From positions 346,114 to 410,113 of the forward strand of contig JAODTK010001776.1 in the NCBI GenBank assembly GCA_026419785.1: a stretch of DNA of 64,000 nucleotides. The letters are read 5' to 3'. Positions within the stretch are counted from its first letter, which is position 1, and each line of letters starts with the position of its first letter. Positions 23,960-35,999 of this stretch are shown piece by piece. The notes beneath the pieces are model-generated. The model did not search any database. It had not been told where the DNA came from and saw only the letters and a program-made list of their open reading frames with translations. A program made the translations under genes and the position numbers. Source of the DNA: Sclerodactyla briareus (lineage: Eukaryota > Echinodermata > Holothuroidea > Dendrochirotida > Sclerodactylidae).

Positions 23960-26160
23960 AACCTGTCAAACTTCCGTCACAAGACATGCATCTTCCCCTT
24001 CAGTCGTGTCCCATGACAGGCAAGGAAAGGATGGGCTTTCATCCCTCCAACGCAGACTTTTTGAAAATCGGGGGGGGGGGGATAAATGACCACCTATGTT
24101 TACCCAGCGGCGGTTCTGTGTCAAGGGGGGGGGGGCGGGGTTATTTGTGGTATGTGTGTGAGAATTGCGGTCCATTACCGCCGTTGTCAGGTTTTCTAAT
24201 GTTCTCATTGTCCATTCATTCCCCACTCATTTCCTCTCTTATCTCTCTTGTGTACCACACCTCCTTTCCCTGATATCTTCTGGCTGTCATCCAGAGGAGC
24301 GTCCTGTGGGGGAGGCAGGGAGGGGAGAGGCTGGGCATTGCATTATCACAGATGGCCGGCTGTCAATTCATCATCTCTTGTTTCCAATGTCCTCCATTTT
24401 CAATATATGCTCCTCTTTTTCCCTATCCTCTCTCTCACCCTGTGTGCCACCTTTGGAACGCCTCTTGATAGCTTCAGACTTCCCAGAGAGAGGCCGTTGT
24501 AAGAGGCAGAATGCCCCTCACTGATTTCGCTAGTGCCGAGGGCATAATCACACCCTCCACCTCAAGTTAGGATGCGTTCAGATGCACACCATCCTAGAGG
24601 AATTTTCCGATATAGGTAGAGTCTTCCCACTTGGATGACCTTACTGTTTACCTTTAATATTGCACTTCACACATACTGCAGGGTGAAATCACTCCTTGAT
24701 TGTCCGTTGGTCCAAGGTTTCATGTGGATTCATGTCGTATTTGCATACATGAATTAGAAGCAGCATCGTGATGGAAATAATGGACCACTGGAATTGTGGG
24801 AGTCTCTCTTTTTACTGGCTTCAGATTTTTCAAATTAATATCAGTACTAAATGTGTCAAAGACTGGAAAGCCACGAAGGGGGCCATGTGATTCCCAGACT
24901 CGTTTCAGGTTAACCTTACCAGCACAGTAATATATGGGATTATGTACCCACCAAATGATATTTTGAAATATTACATACCAAACAGGCTTGCCTGTACAAA
25001 GCATACCAAAACAATTTTTAAATAACATTATTGGACTGAGCATTCTCGACAAATTCATGCACAAGGTTAAACACTGACCTCTGACCCCAAAACAGAGAGT
25101 TCATGTACTAATCCATAGGCATAGGTGGAAAACTTACAGTATGAATCCAAACAAGTAAACATTACCTAAAATATCATTTCTCACCCACCTTTTCTCTTTC
25201 CAAAGATGATCCGATCTCTATCATGGTATGAGCTACCCCAAGAGAAAATGATCTGTACCACCTACCATAAAAAAGTTGTCATACAAAAGTTCAACTTGTA
25301 ATTGGAATCACCCATTCTGGAGTTAGCAAAAACCATGTTTACGAGGATTCAGAGTTCAACCTCTGACATCACCCAGAACCAATAGGGTCAATGTGGCTCA
25401 TCACCCAGAACATAGGTCAATGTGCTCATCACCCAGAAACAATAGGGTCACTGTGGCTCATTATATTTGCGGAACAGATTTATATCAAGTATGACTTCAA
25501 GACTCTGCCCTGACAAGTTATTGTTTTTCACAAGCCGGGCATCACACGCACACACAGAGAGTAGCATGGCAAACGGCCTACCGCCCCCACCCCGTTTTCC
25601 TACTCGATCCCTCAAGCCTCAAGGTGAGTATCCAGCGGAAACCAACAGTTGCTATTTGTCCCTGGTACGACCACTGGAGATCAGAGCCTAAGTACGGATT
25701 CCATAAATGCCCTGAATCCATGTGATCATCGCGGTGAAAATGTCCTTTTTGCTGTATTCGATTTGCAATATGGAAATAGATATTCAATGAAAGCAGATTT
25801 TGTCCAAATAGATGGACTGAGCACTGATTAGCGACAATAAAGTCTTGCACCGAAGTAGCATTGATGCTGCCATTCGCAAATTGATTCTATGGTATACCTT
25901 TCCATAAGCCAATAAACATCAGTGCAGGCGTGTCCCTGGTCTCTCCCTCTGTCCATCCTCGCATCGTTATACAGTTAATTTGACTTTATTCGCTTCTTAT
26001 CAAGTTGAATACAATCTTCACTTCATACCGCAACCCTCTCCGCATACTGGCCTCCTACCACCTCAAACCCCTCCTTGTGGGCATGCGGCTGCAGCCCTAC
26101 TGACTGGCGACCAATCAATGAGTACTCGTACACCCTGAACATGACTCAAACTGAGAACAA
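23960..26160. other. No gene recognised; repeat fragments
   Basis: Contains G-run repeat ends at 24070-24140. A TGACCTCTGACCCCAAAACA block near 25075 is followed by GAGTTCATGTACTAATCC, a fragment of the family seen at 34-35 kb. Three ~30 bp copies of CATCACCCAGAA(A)C with an AATAGGGTCA(A/C)TGTGGCTC tail lie at 25367-25465. No exon could be supported. Confidence 0.45.
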
Positions 26161-26702
26161 ATGATCAGATAGGATAGTCCTGGAATACATAGCCCAAACT
26201 CATGGAGCGTAGATGCAATGGTGTATTAACACAGGCAGCTAGCAACATGGTTAACCTTGCCCATACTCCTCTGACTATCATCTGTAGAATGGCGAGAGAG
26301 TGACGACGACACTGTGCCCAGTCATGGAATGAAAAATTGTCCCAGTGGCCATTCAATATTGATACGGTTAATCCCCAAATGACATGTTGATTCAAAATTA
26401 GTCCCAGTATACCACAGGAGAATTTTTGTCATGTGGTCAAGTCAAACTAGTGCCCTGCCCAATATCAAGTGTAGCGAGAAGATAAATAGCCTCTTATTTT
26501 CCACTCGTACAACTTGTGGTACGATGACTTGGTCCCACCTGACTGTTCCATCCCTTCGCGATGAATAGAAGAGGCCAACAGAAGAGAAAACGGCCAATGA
26601 ATTCGCCGAATCCCTTTGTGCCTGTGTTGGTCCAAGGGCAGTTGTTGGCCTGCCCTTCATCCTCCTCCACTGGCGAAGGTCCCTGCATACTCCCCTGTCC
26701 AA

Positions 26703-26816
26703 TCAGGTGAGTGGTCTCTTACTGTTGTACACCCTCACGCCGTCAGGTCCCTGCAGATGTCCGCGCATGCTTCTGGATTAGGCTTACGATTTTCAGCTTG
26801 TCCGGAGCCATGTTTC
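26703..26816 (-). CDS. DSCC1: DSCC1 last exon with stop codon
   Basis: An acceptor (CTTTTACAG) ends at 26817. Reading on, one frame gives LIQKHARTSA; after a one-base frame change at GCAGGGACC, the next frame gives GPDGVRVYNSKRPLT and a TGA stop at 26705-26703. Vertebrate DSCC1 ends in the same pattern (LLTKYSHSSMQ, then NGVKVYNSRRPIS). The match in order, length and stop position is the main reason to place the 3' end of the gene here. The segment belongs to the C-terminal winged-helix region that contacts DNA and polymerase epsilon in the CTF18-RFC complex. An alternative is that CTGCAG just before GGACCT is itself an acceptor, but the in-frame homology upstream argues for one exon. No obvious polyadenylation signal follows closely. 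Confidence 0.8.
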
Positions 26817-26819
26817 TGT

Positions 26820-28260
26820 AAAAGTGTGTTGTCACCGGAAGTAAATTTTGTCCATTTAGGTTACTGCGTGGTACACATGTGGGTGCCAAAACAAAAAAAC
26901 AAGAATATTGAAAACAAATTGTGCTCACCAAGGTGAGAGTAGAAATTTTGAAACAGTTTGCAAAGTTACTTCACTTGAAAAGGTCTTGAAAATACCATGT
27001 CTGATAGATAAAAAATAATGCAAGACATCATGACAAAAAGCATCTTGTATTTTTGTGGACAAATTTCCATTGATATATCAATAGAGATGATATACCATAA
27101 CGATATCCGATATAATTGCAACTCCACCTCATTGTGAGGTGATACAAACGTCATCGTCGCTTTTTTCCGCCCATGGTTTACCATATGACATGATCTAATG
27201 AAGGGGGGGGGAAGTTGTGGTGTTGCTACTGCCTTAAATATGGTGCTATCTCATCCATGGTCACCGTCTCCTTACTTGAGAGGAATTTGAACCTGTTTAT
27301 ATAAAGTATATTGGTAATTGAGATCCCCTACAATTTTTTTTTTTAACCAGTATTGAGAGATCTTTCCGGTGGCATTCATACTGTGCTATCGGACTGTTTT
27401 CAGGGAAAATGGTTGTCTTGCACTAAACACTTTAAAAAAATTAAAAAAAAACCAAAACAAACAAAAAAAAAAAAAAATCCCCTGGAGCTTTCAATCATCC
27501 ACTTTATTGTACGTATTGCAGGACGAATTATGCACACTGGCACAATTTTTTTTTCCATGGGTAGAGAGCACTGGTTGCTTAATAATTGAATGAGTCAAGG
27601 ATGCCAGGGCCACAAAATATGGAGGCTTTCCTCCTCTTTGCCAGTTCATTGATTTATTAGTACAGTGCGGGCGCTAGGCCAGAAATGGGGAAGTTTGGAT
27701 TCCCCCAAGGATTGAAAACCTATGGTAATTCGTCTGCACGTCATTATGCGAATAGCTGCACAGCACTCGTTCCAAACCTGTGGGATTTTCCGACAACAGT
27801 GTTTACCTATGTGGGGGTTTCGAGTATAGGCTACCTATCAGAATAATTTAATTTGCTACAGTTTTAGAATTCACTAATACATACCCATCCATAAAGCTGC
27901 TGCGAAAATACGAATAGTGCTCAAGTAGGCCTGCGAGACTTCCGCGTAATATCGCTTGGCTACCAATTCCACTGAGGTGGGGACCACTCAAACACCGGGC
28001 TACAACGGGATGAAACTTAAAACTCCAATAGCATGGACCACACCAGACGCAGTGTTTATTACGTGATTGCACACAGGCCTACAGTGAGCAGTTCAAATTA
28101 CCCGCGCAAAACCGCTGGCAGCAGATGAAGGCTACAAGGTCCAACAAGCTGTATGTGGTCGCGAGTTTATGGGCAGGGTATGCATGGTGAAATAAAACGA
28201 CTGGCCGGGGGATCTGCTCGGTCGGGGAACCATTTGAAATGCCAATAATCTTGTAACGAA
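26820..28260. other. DSCC1 intron; no exon placed
   Basis: Lies between recognised DSCC1 exons. Contains poly-A/poly-T runs near 27330 and 27430-27478 and several short frames with no recognised content. The exon encoding the protein segment just before the last exon should lie here or further upstream, but I could not place it. Confidence 0.5.
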
Positions 28261-28273
28261 GCGGTCAGCTGAT

Positions 28274-29887
28274 AACCAGAAAGCCAAAAGCTTAGTGCTT
28301 CCTTGGACACAACTCTGGTTGTGTTCAATTTCTTAATTTGCCTAACACCAGTCCCATCTTTTTTAAAATGGATCACTAGCAATAATGTACTAGGCATGTT
28401 AAGGGACCAGCCCGGCCCCCCCAGGTAGGTGATCATAGCCTGATTACAAGGTAAAAGTAGGTCTGCAAAAAATACCAGAATTTACAAAGCCGTTTAGATG
28501 GATCGCTTGAACTGTTGTACAACAATAAATAGCGTCATGTACTCATCATGGGAAGCACACCCATCCAAGTTTTGAAACTTGATCCCACCAGGAATGTTTG
28601 ACTTTGCCTGGTTACAAGTTAAAAGTGCCGAAAATACAGAATTTTACAAGTTTCCACTTTTTTTTCCCAAAATTGACCCCCTACTCATACACATATACGT
28701 GCCATGTACCATCACTTGGAAGCACACCCCACCCAATTTTTTTTGAACTTATCCCACCAGGCATTGGACTTGCCTGATTACAATGTAAAAAGTGTCCCAA
28801 AATACAGAATTTTTACAAAGTTTCCTTTTTTGCCCAAAATTGACCCCCCACCCATACAACATTAAATAGCCTTCATATACTAACCATGGAAGCACACCCA
28901 CCAAGTTTAACTTGATCCCCCTAGGGCCATGTTGGACTTTTGCCTGTCCAGGTAAAAGTGCCCAAAATCCCAGAATTTTACAAGTTTCCCCTATTTGCCC
29001 AAAAATGTGACCCCCTACTCATACACAATAACTAGCGTTCATGTAATCATCAGTGGAAGCACCCCACAGTTTGAACTTGATCCCACCAGGCATGTTCGAC
29101 TTTGCCTGAGTACAAGTTAAAAGTGCCCAAAATCTCAGAATTTTACAAGTTCCACTTTTTCCCAATGACCCCCTACCCTACAACAATAAATAGCGTTCAT
29201 GTACTCACATGGGACGCACAGCCCACCAAGTTTTGAGATCTTTGATCCCACTAGGCATAGTTGGACTTTGCTGATTACAAGGTAAAAGTGCCCAAATCCG
29301 CCAAGAATTTTCCCAAGTTTCCACTTTTTGCCCAAAACATGGAACCCATACTCATACAACCATAAATTAGCGTTCCTGTATCATCATGGGAAGCCACACC
29401 CATCAAGTTTGAACTTGATCCCCCAGGCATGTTGGACTTTGCCTGATTACAAGGTAAAATTGCCCTACATAAATAACCAGAATTTTACAAGTTTTCCTCC
29501 ACTTTTTGCCCAAAATTGACCCCCTACTCATACACCATACATAGCGTCAAATGTCCTCATCATGGGAAGCACAACACACCAATTCTAGAACTTGATCCCA
29601 CAGGGCATGTTGGACTTTTTGCCTATTACAAGTAAAAGTGCCTAACAAAATACCATAATTTTTACAGTTTCCACTTTTTGGCCCAAATTGATGACAGCCC
29701 TTCTCATACAACAATAAATAGCGTTCATGTCCCTCATCTGGGAAGCACACCACCAAGTTTGAAATTAATCCCAGCTAGCTGGACTTGCCTGATTACATTT
29801 AGGCATTACAGACACACATACACAACCGCCACGCGTGACTGCATACATTACTTTTGGGACTCCGCGTCCAAAGGAATCAAAAAGCGC
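28274..29887 (+). mobile_element. Repeat element with inverted ends and an internal 165-172 bp tandem array
   Basis: The left end AACCAGAAAGCCAAAAGCTT, then AGTGCTTCCTTGGAC, pairs with the right end GTCCAAAGGAATCAAAAA (29870-29887). Between ~28438 and 29790 are eight units of about 165-172 bp, each with GCCTGATTACAAGGTAAAAG, a GAATTTTACAAGTTTCCACT block, TTGACCCCCTACTCATACA, and CATGTACTCATCATGGGAAG. Starts fall near 28438, 28608, 28774, 28940, 29105, 29270, 29440 and 29612. The closest relative is at 33945-35222, with a different unit length but the same ends. It sits inside a DSCC1 intron and does not code. Confidence 0.8.
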
Positions 29888-29889
29888 CG

Positions 29890-31620
29890 CAATATTGTAT
29901 ATTGGAATTTGTTCTTTCAAATATTACGGTTCTTGTTGGGTGCAAAGACTGTATAAATTCCTGGGCTATTTCAAAGAAGTGGGTAATGTTCCACCTTGTT
30001 CGAAATGAGGATGGCAATCTCATGAATAATAATGATTCACTACTTTGGGGAAAATGGGCTTTCACCCGTTTCTGGCCTGGCTCCCCACTGTAGTGAATGA
30101 CTACAGCTTAGTGTAAATGTCAGGAATCACTAAACCGAGCTGCATTCTTGTTTCATTGCACAGCTCCACCCAGGGTAGGGTAGCGAAATAGAGAGAGGGC
30201 CTCATTGAAAGCATCTATGGAAAAGACAATCATTCATGTCTGTTCTCCAGTAGAGGTCACTCACGTAGTACCAATTAGCACTAGTAGGGTAGGTGGCAGT
30301 TGGGAAGCACCTGAACCCCGACACGCATTTCAGTTAATGACGGACTTGTGACGAAGGATAGGGCTCGCCTCCGCTGTCTGATCCCTGGGGTTGACCTGTA
30401 TTCCCTTGGAATTCAAAATGCTTTGGGAAGCTGGCAACCCTTTCAACTGGCATAGATAGTCTCAGATCTCAGTTATCCACTCATTGGATTTATTATAGGG
30501 CCAGCAGCTTCGTTCTTCCCTGTAGTGCACTGGGTGCTATCTTTTCAGTTGCCTATGCCAGAGACATGCCACAGTAGTACTGTAATTATTGAACAGGATG
30601 GTATAGCTAGCCTAAAACTGTGCATGCGGTGCATTTTATATCCCTACTGTTCCTAGCAAGTTTCGAGAATGCGCCCCAGCGGTCGTTTTAGTTGCGCAAA
30701 AGGCCAGCGGGATGAACTTTGAAATCTGGAGTAGGTATGAAGTAGAGTGAGTTTATTGTGCTTAAGGGAACATCGTTTGTACCTGGGTACTGGTGATTGG
30801 GGTGAGTATTTATTAAGTAATTCTTTGCTGATTATTTAATCTGATAGCCCCATACAGGACACCCCATTCATAGTTTAGTAATCATAAATCTTCAATTTGA
30901 ACGACGAATTGTAAAATTAGGGGTGGGCAAGGGAGAATTATATGGCAGTTAACAATACATTGATGATTTCTATTTGTTAACTTGTTGAACAAAATTCTCG
31001 TCCGGCCCTTCCTGGATCTTCATATCCTTGGGAAGGTCGTTCGCTCGCCGCCGATGCTGTCCGGGTCGTAGCGGCCTGTAGATTTACTGCGTTTAGCCTC
31101 TGGGACTGCATTTGACTCGATCCCCGAACTTTACTATCCACTCAAGTATTGCACAGTAGACATTAAAATATATATTTAATACTCAACCTGATGGTGAAAT
31201 TGAGGCAGATGCTGTAACCCAAGTATGAGACCACCTCTCTCAGTCTAAGGTCAGCTGCGCAAATCATGACATTCTTCATAAATCCACAATGCGGACTAAA
31301 TGTTCAACACTGATATCAACAGTGAGCCCTGTCATTGGTCAGCTTTGGGACAATCTTGTCCATCCTCGGTAATCCCCTGGTACTAATCCCATCGCTTGTA
31401 TCCCCGGTACTAATCCCATCCTCGGTAATCCCCTGGTACTAAGCCATCCTCCTTACCTCTCCTTCTCATCCTCTGGTAGCGAGGATACCTTGAAATAGGG
31501 AGATGACCTGTGGCTTGCTGGCCCTAGTCAATCAGTGCCATACCCTGTGGGGAGAACAAGAGACATACCACCTTAACCCTTACATCATGAGGTGAGTTGA
31601 GCCCCTAGATTACCATGGAA
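29890..31620. other. DSCC1 intron; weak exon candidate only
   Basis: On minus near 30025-29925 a frame contains FRTRWN...EIAQEFIQSL, faintly like the REKWTEEDIAPYIQDL segment expected between the placed DSCC1 exons. It has extra residues and no good donor, so I do not call it. Short tandem copies of GGTAATCCCCTGGTACTAA occupy 31365-31445. Confidence 0.25.
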
Positions 31621-31639
31621 ATATATGTGGGTGGACATA

Positions 31640-32056
31640 GTCTTGTGTTAAAATGTTTGATATATTCCAATTTCCCGCTGCGTTTATCCAGCACGCAAGC
31701 CACATCAACATTCCTGCAGTGCGCCACTTATTTCGGTAGTCCGTCTCCTCTGTATCAACGTCTTGTCCAATTGTAATTTTTGCTTCCAATATTGGAATCG
31801 GCCAACTACACCACTGGTAGAGAACTCCCACTTGAATAGTCGATTTTTCGATGAATAGTTAGAGCATATTACAGCGTGTACAAAAGCGACATTCAGGGAT
31901 CGACGTTCAGATTTGACAATTTAAACTGAGCTGAAAAATCTTTAAAAAAAAGACGTTGATACAGAGGCTAATTGTGGCGCGGTGCAGAATATGTATGCCG
32001 ATTAAAGGCAGCAGGAAAAATCCGGAATATATCAATGTCTTAACACACGACTATCG
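31640..32056. mobile_element. Inverted-repeat (fold-back) element
   Basis: The right arm (31952-32056) begins GACGTTGATACAGAGG and contains GGAATATATCAA and TTAACACACGACTAT. The left arm (31640-31763), read on minus, begins with the same 16 bases and contains GGAATATATCAA and TTAACACAAGACTAT in the same order. The arms are about 105-125 bp and ~75% alike, around a ~190 bp spacer. It would fold into a long hairpin. It is a decayed MITE or fold-back element within a DSCC1 intron. Confidence 0.7.
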
Positions 32057-32214
32057 GGGACCACTGCCAAGCCCATTGTCCTAACTCTTTTCTAATAACC
32101 CCCCTGTACACAGTAAGGGATTGTGATGTTATGTGCAATGGAACAACATCTAGAGAATCTTTTTTTCACAATCCGCCTTGATTCTCTCAATTCTGGGGCC
32201 CCGAATGGTGATGA

Positions 32215-32860
32215 CCTGAGGATTGGTGGCGCCAGGAATTTCTCGACGGGGGGCCGAGTGTCCCCGACGGGGGGTCCAAGTTCCCCGATGAGCCTCAGCC
32301 TACCCCTTGTCAAAACCTGCATTTTCGATGTTTTCATTTTTGAACTTTTTCTTGGAGACGCGTGAATGAATAAATATAACACACATTGTGGAAGGTCATT
32401 TTTTACTCATCTCTCAGTGCATTCCACTCGTTCAGGCGCTCTCAGTAAAATACAGAGAGAAAATGCCTGCGAACTTGAAGTACTTTGCGTCGTGAGAGCA
32501 CACCAGTTAACACAAAGGCAAAACAGTGGTAGCGGCAAGAACGACCATCCCTCGCCAACAGAATTGTAACATTTTTCTCCCGCAGTGACATATCGACGAG
32601 ATTCATACGACTTGTGTTTCCTATGCCACGATTGTATAGGTCTCAAGGAATATGGATCCGCTGATAATCCACGCAAATAAGATCGATATGTGAACCGCGC
32701 GAAGGGCGCGCCGAATTCTTTTAGCTTTAATATAGCATTTTTTGTTATAAAGAAGGTTGGGAAAATGATACTGTCAGGTATTAGGCCTCACCCAGGCTCC
32801 CGGACGAAATGGAAAAATTCCCGACACGGGGCCATGCATCCCCGATGGGGGGGGGGACCC
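32215..32860. repeat. Duplicated CCCCGACGGGGGG-type block
   Basis: GGAATTTCTCGACGGGGGGC followed by GAGTGTCCCCGACGGGGGGT at 32235-32275 resembles AAAATTCCCGACACGGGGCC...CATCCCCGATGGGGGGGGGG at 32813-32850. The copies have diverged. Frames around them are not supported as genes. Confidence 0.4.
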
Positions 32861-32939
32861 TGTAACAAGTTTGAACAGAGGAGGAGGATATCGATTTTGG
32901 GAGAGCAGTATCGGATTGGCCGTAAGAACTTACTGCGTG

Positions 32940-33275
32940 TCTGAAGAAGTTGCATTGGCTCCCTGTTCCCCTACATATCATTCAAAATTACTCACAATTG
33001 GTTTGAAGTGGTCCTCATGACAAGCCCCTGAATTCTCAGGATCTATGCTAAAGCAACCCAGATGGGAACTATGGTCTAGTCCAAAGTCAACACCATCCTT
33101 TGTGTCTCTAGGTCTAGGTTTGAGAAATTCGGCGATCAGCGCTTTGCAGTTTCGTGGGCCACGCCTCCAACAAGCTAAGAAGATGTCACAGTTCGAGTCA
33201 CAACTCAAGACATGTATGTCCTTGAGGTTTTAGGTCTGTTTGTACAGCGCATTAGATAACTGTTGGTTGATAGTG
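32940..33275 (+). pseudogene. LINE reverse transcriptase, C-terminal remnant (CR1/L2/Jockey-like)
   Basis: LKKLHWLPVPLHI (from ~32941) is the signature KLHWLPV..RI at the end of the reverse-transcriptase domain of CR1/L2/Jockey-type LINEs. After frame changes, FKITHNWFEVVLMTSP follows, then RSRFEKFGDQRFAVSWATP, matching the usual FGDRAFS.A.PRLWN block. FESQLKTCMSL then matches the final FK..LKTYLF. At least three frame changes and stops show it is dead, or garbled by assembly error. It lies opposite DSCC1 in one of its introns. No 5' part of the LINE is seen nearby. Confidence 0.75.
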
Positions 33276-33944
33276 TGCTTTATCAAGTTTATATATATTC
33301 TATTCCAGAATAAAATTAATGTATAATATATAATGATAATAAAAAATCTCCAAGATTTCCGAGTGGCATTTATCCTATGCCATTAGAAGTTCTCAGGCAA
33401 ATATAGGTTGCGCTAGCAATAACTCTCTCAATGCCTGGCTATTTTTTTTTTTTTTTACAGATCTGACACTGGGAGATGGAACCCAAATAAAAGGTAGTTA
33501 GCAAAACAGCCAGAGAGGTCTGGGAGGATAATCGAGTTGGGAGGGAGGAAGGAGCGCAGGTTCGGACTGAGTCCCGTCGTAAGGAAATTAACTCCGAGAG
33601 GGAATATGATTCCCAAGGGTGACTCTCATAAAGCCAGAACTAGTCTGAACTTAGGTCTCATGGAGTCATCGCTCAATGCCAACACAGGACACAGTAGGGC
33701 ATAGACCTAGTGTTATTTTGCACAACATGCTCAGTATGGGTGACAGGGGCCATGTGAGTACAGAAGAATTAAACACCCTTCATCATCATCACCACCACCG
33801 ATATAATATCATGTTTCCCCATCATGCTCTGGATTTAAGACCTCTCCCCCATGGCAGGCCATTTTCTGCCTGTATATCTCGCATCAGGCACAACTGACAT
33901 TGGCCGAGAGGTCAACTGGTCATATTGGGGAGAGATGTCATAAA

Positions 33945-35222
33945 AACCAGAAAGCCAAAAGGCTTAGTGATTCCTTGACTCTTCCTGACAACCTATAGCT
34001 AGACCAAGGACAAATAGGAGATTGCACCAGCTCATTATGGGCAACATAACATCTGAACAATTTCCCATTTCTTAGTCCAACCACCAATGGTTCCTTTTTC
34101 TTGATAAGAAAGCTCACCTGACTTTCAAGATTTTCAGACTTTGACCTATGGTGACCTCAGATGACCTGACCCCAAGAAACGGGGTTCATGTACCCACTGT
34201 GGGGGGCACACATACCAAGCATGAAGCCTCATCCATCCAAGTGAAGTTGAGTTATCATGTTTACAAGCCAAAATTGGGCAAAATTATTGACTATTCACAA
34301 ATGTTAAATTTTTGACTAAAATTCACCCTGACCTCAACCCCAAAACAATAGGGTTCCTGTACTCCCCATAAAAAAGCTACACACCACATTTCAGCCTGAT
34401 CTGACCGACCAACCATTTTGGTGACCTCAGACAACCTCTGCGACTGAGCCCCAAACACTAGGGTTCATGTACTCATCATGGGGAACCACATATCAAGTGT
34501 GAACTGGATCCATATGAGTAGGGTCGAGTTAACATGTTAACGAGCTAAAATTTGCCGAATTATATCAATTTTCACAATTTCCCCCGAATCTGACCCCGGA
34601 TTCACACCAAAAACAACAGGATTCCTGTACGCCTCATAAGAAAGCTGCATACTGAATTTTAACCTGATCGGACCAGGCATTCTGGACTTATTGTGTGACA
34701 AGACTTTTCAGACTTTGGACCTTTCTTGACTTCACCTCAGATGACCTTTGACCTGACCCAAAACAATAGGGATCATGTGCTCATTATGGGAACCCCATAT
34801 ACCAATATGAACTTGATCTATCCAAGTGGGGTTGAGTTACCGTGTTAACGAGCTGAAATTTGCAGAATCATCAATTTTTCCCAATTTCCCAATTGTTCGC
34901 AAAATTTGACCCTCAAATTACACCAAAAACAACAGGATTCCTGTACGCCTCATAAGAAAGCTGCATACTGAATTTTAACCTGATCGGACCAGGCATTCTG
35001 GACTTATTGTGTGACAAGACTTTTCAGACTTTGACCTCAGATGACCTTTGACCTGACCCAAAACAATAGGGATCATGTACTGATTATGGGGAACCCATAT
35101 ACAAAGTATGACTTGATCACCATCCAGACGGGGTTGAGTTATCGTGTTAGCAAGGCTAGGCGTCACACACACAGTCATGACTGCATAGATTCCTCTGACT
35201 TCGTCAAGGAATCAAAAATATA
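33945..35222 (+). mobile_element. Repeat element with inverted ends and ~317 bp tandem units
   Basis: The left end AACCAGAAAGCCAAAAGGCT, then TAGTGATTCCTTGAC, pairs with the right end TCGTCAAGGAATCAAAAA (35205-35222). TGATTCCTTGAC is exactly inverted. The inside is a tandem of ~300-317 bp units (CACCAAAAACAACAGGATTC at 34605 and 34922; older copies from ~34140). Each unit has two related halves, both containing a CATGTACTCATTATGGG / CCTGTACGCCTCATAAG phrase. The last copies carry TGACCTCAGATGACCTTTGA followed by CCTGACCC. It is non-coding, with the same family and ends as 28274-29887. Confidence 0.8.
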
Positions 35223-35903
35223 TTAAAGCAAAAAAGGAAAATTCATGGGAAGAATTGTCTGGCCAACCGGTAATCAGTTTGGTAGTGGGAGAATATGATA
35301 CAACTCACTTGAAACAAGTTTCCTCAATTCTGTTGTGAAACCTATATAGAGCACCATATAACGCCCTAATCCTTGTCAACTGCTTGGGCAATGCCGTCAC
35401 ATGACATTGAAATGAAGTTTCGTTCCATAGAATGTTATGCGCAGGAATGACCAGAACATTAAGTACAAGTTATAAACATACATGCTCCATACAAATTTTG
35501 TACAACATATAGAAACGTAACTTGTCACAAGTTTGACTGGGCCAGCACAAACAAGAAATCTTGAAATTTCATTGCTGGTGTTGAAAGAAACAGATTGATG
35601 ATTTCTTGCAATATATAGTTCATATTACTTTATTTGTTGGGAGATTGAACTTGGCCTATTTGATCAGGCTGGGCCTTGTCACTCTTTTGACGAATGAACT
35701 AGTGCAAATTAATACAGTTGTTATTAGTCTGCATGTATTTTTATTTTATAATATTCCAATTTCATTGGCAGTAAAAATAAGATCGGCAAGTGTTCTGGAG
35801 GGGTACTCATTAGATCAAAAGTGGTCTAACAATATTTTTTAGCAGTTTGCTATAATTCTGCGATTGAGAAGCATCCAGGTAGAATTTTTTGCTATATTCT
35901 CAC

Positions 35904-35966
35904 TCTGAGCTGATTTTCGTTGGTGATCATTCCCGAGAACACTCTGCGGCCAGGCTTGAAGGAATT
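35904..35966 (-). CDS. DSCC1: DSCC1 internal exon (WQ-SVPEGM segment)
   Basis: A strong acceptor with a long pyrimidine tract (TTTTTTTTCTATTTCATTCA then ACCTCTCAG) precedes EFLQAWPQSV. After a two-base gap the frame gives GMITNENQLR, and a GTGAGA donor follows at 35903. Vertebrate DSCC1 has EFQEVWQQSVPEGM and then VTSLDQLKG at this place, so residue order and exon size agree. This is in the winged-helix C-terminal half. The gap removes the expected Pro-Glu and is most simply a sequencing error. It falls between the exon at 41.8 kb and the last exon at 26.7 kb, as it should on minus. Confidence 0.72.
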
Positions 35967-35999
35967 CTGAGAGGTTGAATGAAATAGAAAAAAAAATTG

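Noticed and set aside
28438..29790. Regular 165-172 bp spacing considered as a CRISPR-like or centromeric array
   Set aside because: Units have no constant-repeat/variable-spacer structure, and only eight copies sit inside an element with defined ends in a gene intron.
29925..30025. Minus frame with FRTRWN...EIAQEFIQSL as the DSCC1 REKW...PYIQDL exon
   Set aside because: Needs inserted residues and has no acceptable donor; the resemblance is within what chance could give.
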